Shown here: positions 14,259 to 15,087 of the stretch, in pieces
Position numbering within the stretch: position 1 is the stretch's first letter
How the letters are laid out: each line of letters begins with the position of its first letter
Program-made: the position numbers and the translations under genes
Notes under the pieces: model-generated
Databases searched by the model: none
The model's input: the letters and a program-made list of their open reading frames with translations, nothing else
What the model was told of the DNA's origin: nothing
Assembly: GCA_030537915.1 (NCBI GenBank)
Contig: JAUNUZ010000008.1
Location: forward strand, 1 to 15,087
Length of the DNA stretch: 15,087 bases
Direction of reading: 5' to 3'
DNA from: Micrococcales bacterium
Lineage (GTDB): Bacteria; Actinomycetota; Actinomycetes; Actinomycetales; Dermatophilaceae

Positions 14259-14979
14259 GTCGCGTGACCCCTTCGGCCGCGGTGAGTGCCTCCAGCGCCC
14301 TCTGGTCCTGCCCCCGAGTCACGACGAGCGAGCCATCGGCCGCCCACACGCCCAGGGCCGCCCGCAGCGCCGACAACTGATCGGCGGGGTCGGCGAGCAG
14401 GAGTCGCTCGGCGGGTGCTTGCGGGTCGTCGCATGCCACGAGCTCCGCGAAGGTGACGGTCGCGCCCACGCGCAGGAGGGCAACGTCACCCTCGCCCGGG
14501 GAGGCGTCGGCCTCGAAGACGTCGCCGTAGGTGGACAGGACGGCAGCCTCGTCGAAGGTCCCGGGGGGCAGCACGTCTGGGTGGCGGCGGGCGAGCGCTG
14601 CCAGGGTGACGACCACCCGCGGCGGCCACGCCTGGCCCGAACCGGGGCTTGCGCTGATGACGATGTCCGGATCCCAGGCGTCTGAGCCCGGCGAGTCTCG
14701 CGTCGGGATGACCAGGGTTGCGCCGACTGCCCAGACGGCCAGCGCCCAGTACGCGGCACGCCAGTGGGCGGCCGGCAGATCAAGCTCGACGCGGGTGCCG
14801 GGCTCGGCGTCGAACTCCTCGCGCAGGAGGTTGGCGGCCTTGCTGACCCAGTTGAGCAGAACGCGACCGGAGTGTTCGATCCGCTCAGGTACGCCGTCCT
14901 GGGTGTCGTAGTGGGTCAGGCGGGGCTTGGCGCTCGCTGCGCCGGACAGGGTGCGCAGGATCGATTCGATGCCACTCAT
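14251..14979 (-). CDS. TIGR03089 family protein (actinobacterial, function unknown)
   Basis: A 242-residue protein of the actinobacterial TIGR03089 family, which resembles only the N-terminal part of adenylate-forming (AMP-binding) enzymes. Visible are the early segment PRLTHYDTQDGVPERIEHSG, the helix LLNWVSKAANLLREEFDAEPGTRV (about 41-64) and LDLPAAHWRAAYWALAVWAVGATLV (about 67-91), which is like the substrate-access helix region of acyl-CoA synthetases. Full adenylating enzymes are about 500 residues with a P-loop-like SGTTGxPK motif and a C-terminal domain. Both are missing here, so it is unlikely to catalyse adenylation. The start ATG has no clear Shine-Dalgarno. The stop codon sits inside the terminator stem. 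The family is often found near cell-wall polymer genes, to my recollection. Confidence 0.8.
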   Translation of the reverse strand: MSGIESILRTLSGAASAKPRLTHYDTQDGVPERIEHSGRVLLNWVSKAANLLREEFDAEPGTRVELDLPAAHWRAAYWALAVWAVGATLVIPTRDSPGSDAWDPDIVISASPGSGQAWPPRVVVTLAALARRHPDVLPPGTFDEAAVLSTYGDVFEADASPGEGDVALLRVGATVTFAELVACDDPQAPAERLLLADPADQLSALRAALGVWAADGSLVVTRGQDQRALEALTAAEGVTRRA

Positions 14980-15002
14980 TCGCCAACCGTACGGGCGCCC
15001 GA

Positions 15003-15087
15003 TCAGCGGCGCCGACCCAGGCGAAGCGCGCGATGGATTGAACCCGGGGCGAAGCTCATCGGCGCCGCGTCGAGTAGGGAACTGCGC
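15003..15087 (-). CDS. Possible 3' end of another minus-strand gene
   Basis: The last 27 codons of a frame open to the window edge end with a basic tail (RALRLGRRR, then TGA at 15005-15003), 23 bases before the start of the TIGR03089 gene and on the same strand. The spacing and the basic tail are what a real upstream gene in the same operon would show. The fragment is too short to assign a family, and at this GC content open frames of this length occur by chance. Confidence 0.35.
   Translation of the reverse strand, partial: RSSLLDAAPMSFAPGSIHRALRLGRRR

Noticed and set aside
1..15087. CRISPR array, insertion sequence, integrase or attachment site
   Set aside because: No repeated spacer pattern, transposase or tRNA-linked duplication was found on either strand.

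Overview
The window is high-GC DNA with actinobacterial gene content: a SigH/SigR-type sigma factor overlapping its RsrA-type zinc anti-sigma factor, the 24-residue actinobacterial ribosomal protein bL37 beside them, a TIGR03089-type protein, and GTG starts. A non-sporulating member of the Micrococcales (Intrasporangiaceae/Dermatophilaceae-like) is my best guess, but the genus is inference.

Layout. Positions 1-802 hold the 3' end of sigH, rsrA, a strong hairpin terminator, and the convergent gene for bL37, found by eye. Positions 803-1605 have no confident gene, but they contain clustered hairpins and a sharply AT-rich island (about 30% GC at 1417-1460). Positions 1606-1773 encode a 55-residue peptide carrying two exact copies of TWWWHPKPV; the DNA copies differ only at synonymous third positions, so the peptide itself has been under selection. 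It is followed by a putative promoter, a possible leaderless 30-codon upstream ORF that overlaps the next start codon, and a 944-residue membrane protein with two HD-GYP-type domains (1949-4783), each missing different conserved residues.

Positions 4865-9482 are a nucleotide-sugar cluster: a UDP-sugar 6-dehydrogenase, a non-hydrolysing 2-epimerase (minus strand), a DegT-type aminotransferase and a Gfo/Idh/MocA dehydrogenase. Together they match four of the five steps to UDP-2,3-diacetamido-2,3-dideoxy-mannuronic acid (Wbp pathway); only the N-acetyltransferase is not in view. The likely product is a precursor for a cell-wall or capsular polysaccharide.

Positions 9625-14217 hold two exported cell-wall proteins, a SpoIID/LytB-domain protein and a putative zinc peptidase with three peptidoglycan-binding repeats. 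They flank a minus-strand two-subunit 3-oxoacid CoA-transferase operon. The window closes with a minus-strand TIGR03089 gene that shares a bidirectional terminator with the peptidase gene, and probably the last 27 codons of another minus-strand gene.

The most interesting part is 1280-4783: a duplicated tryptophan-rich micro-peptide with an unusual leader region, directly upstream of a membrane HD-GYP protein. I know of no described system with this arrangement. It could be a peptide signal and its receptor, or a tryptophan-codon regulatory leader.
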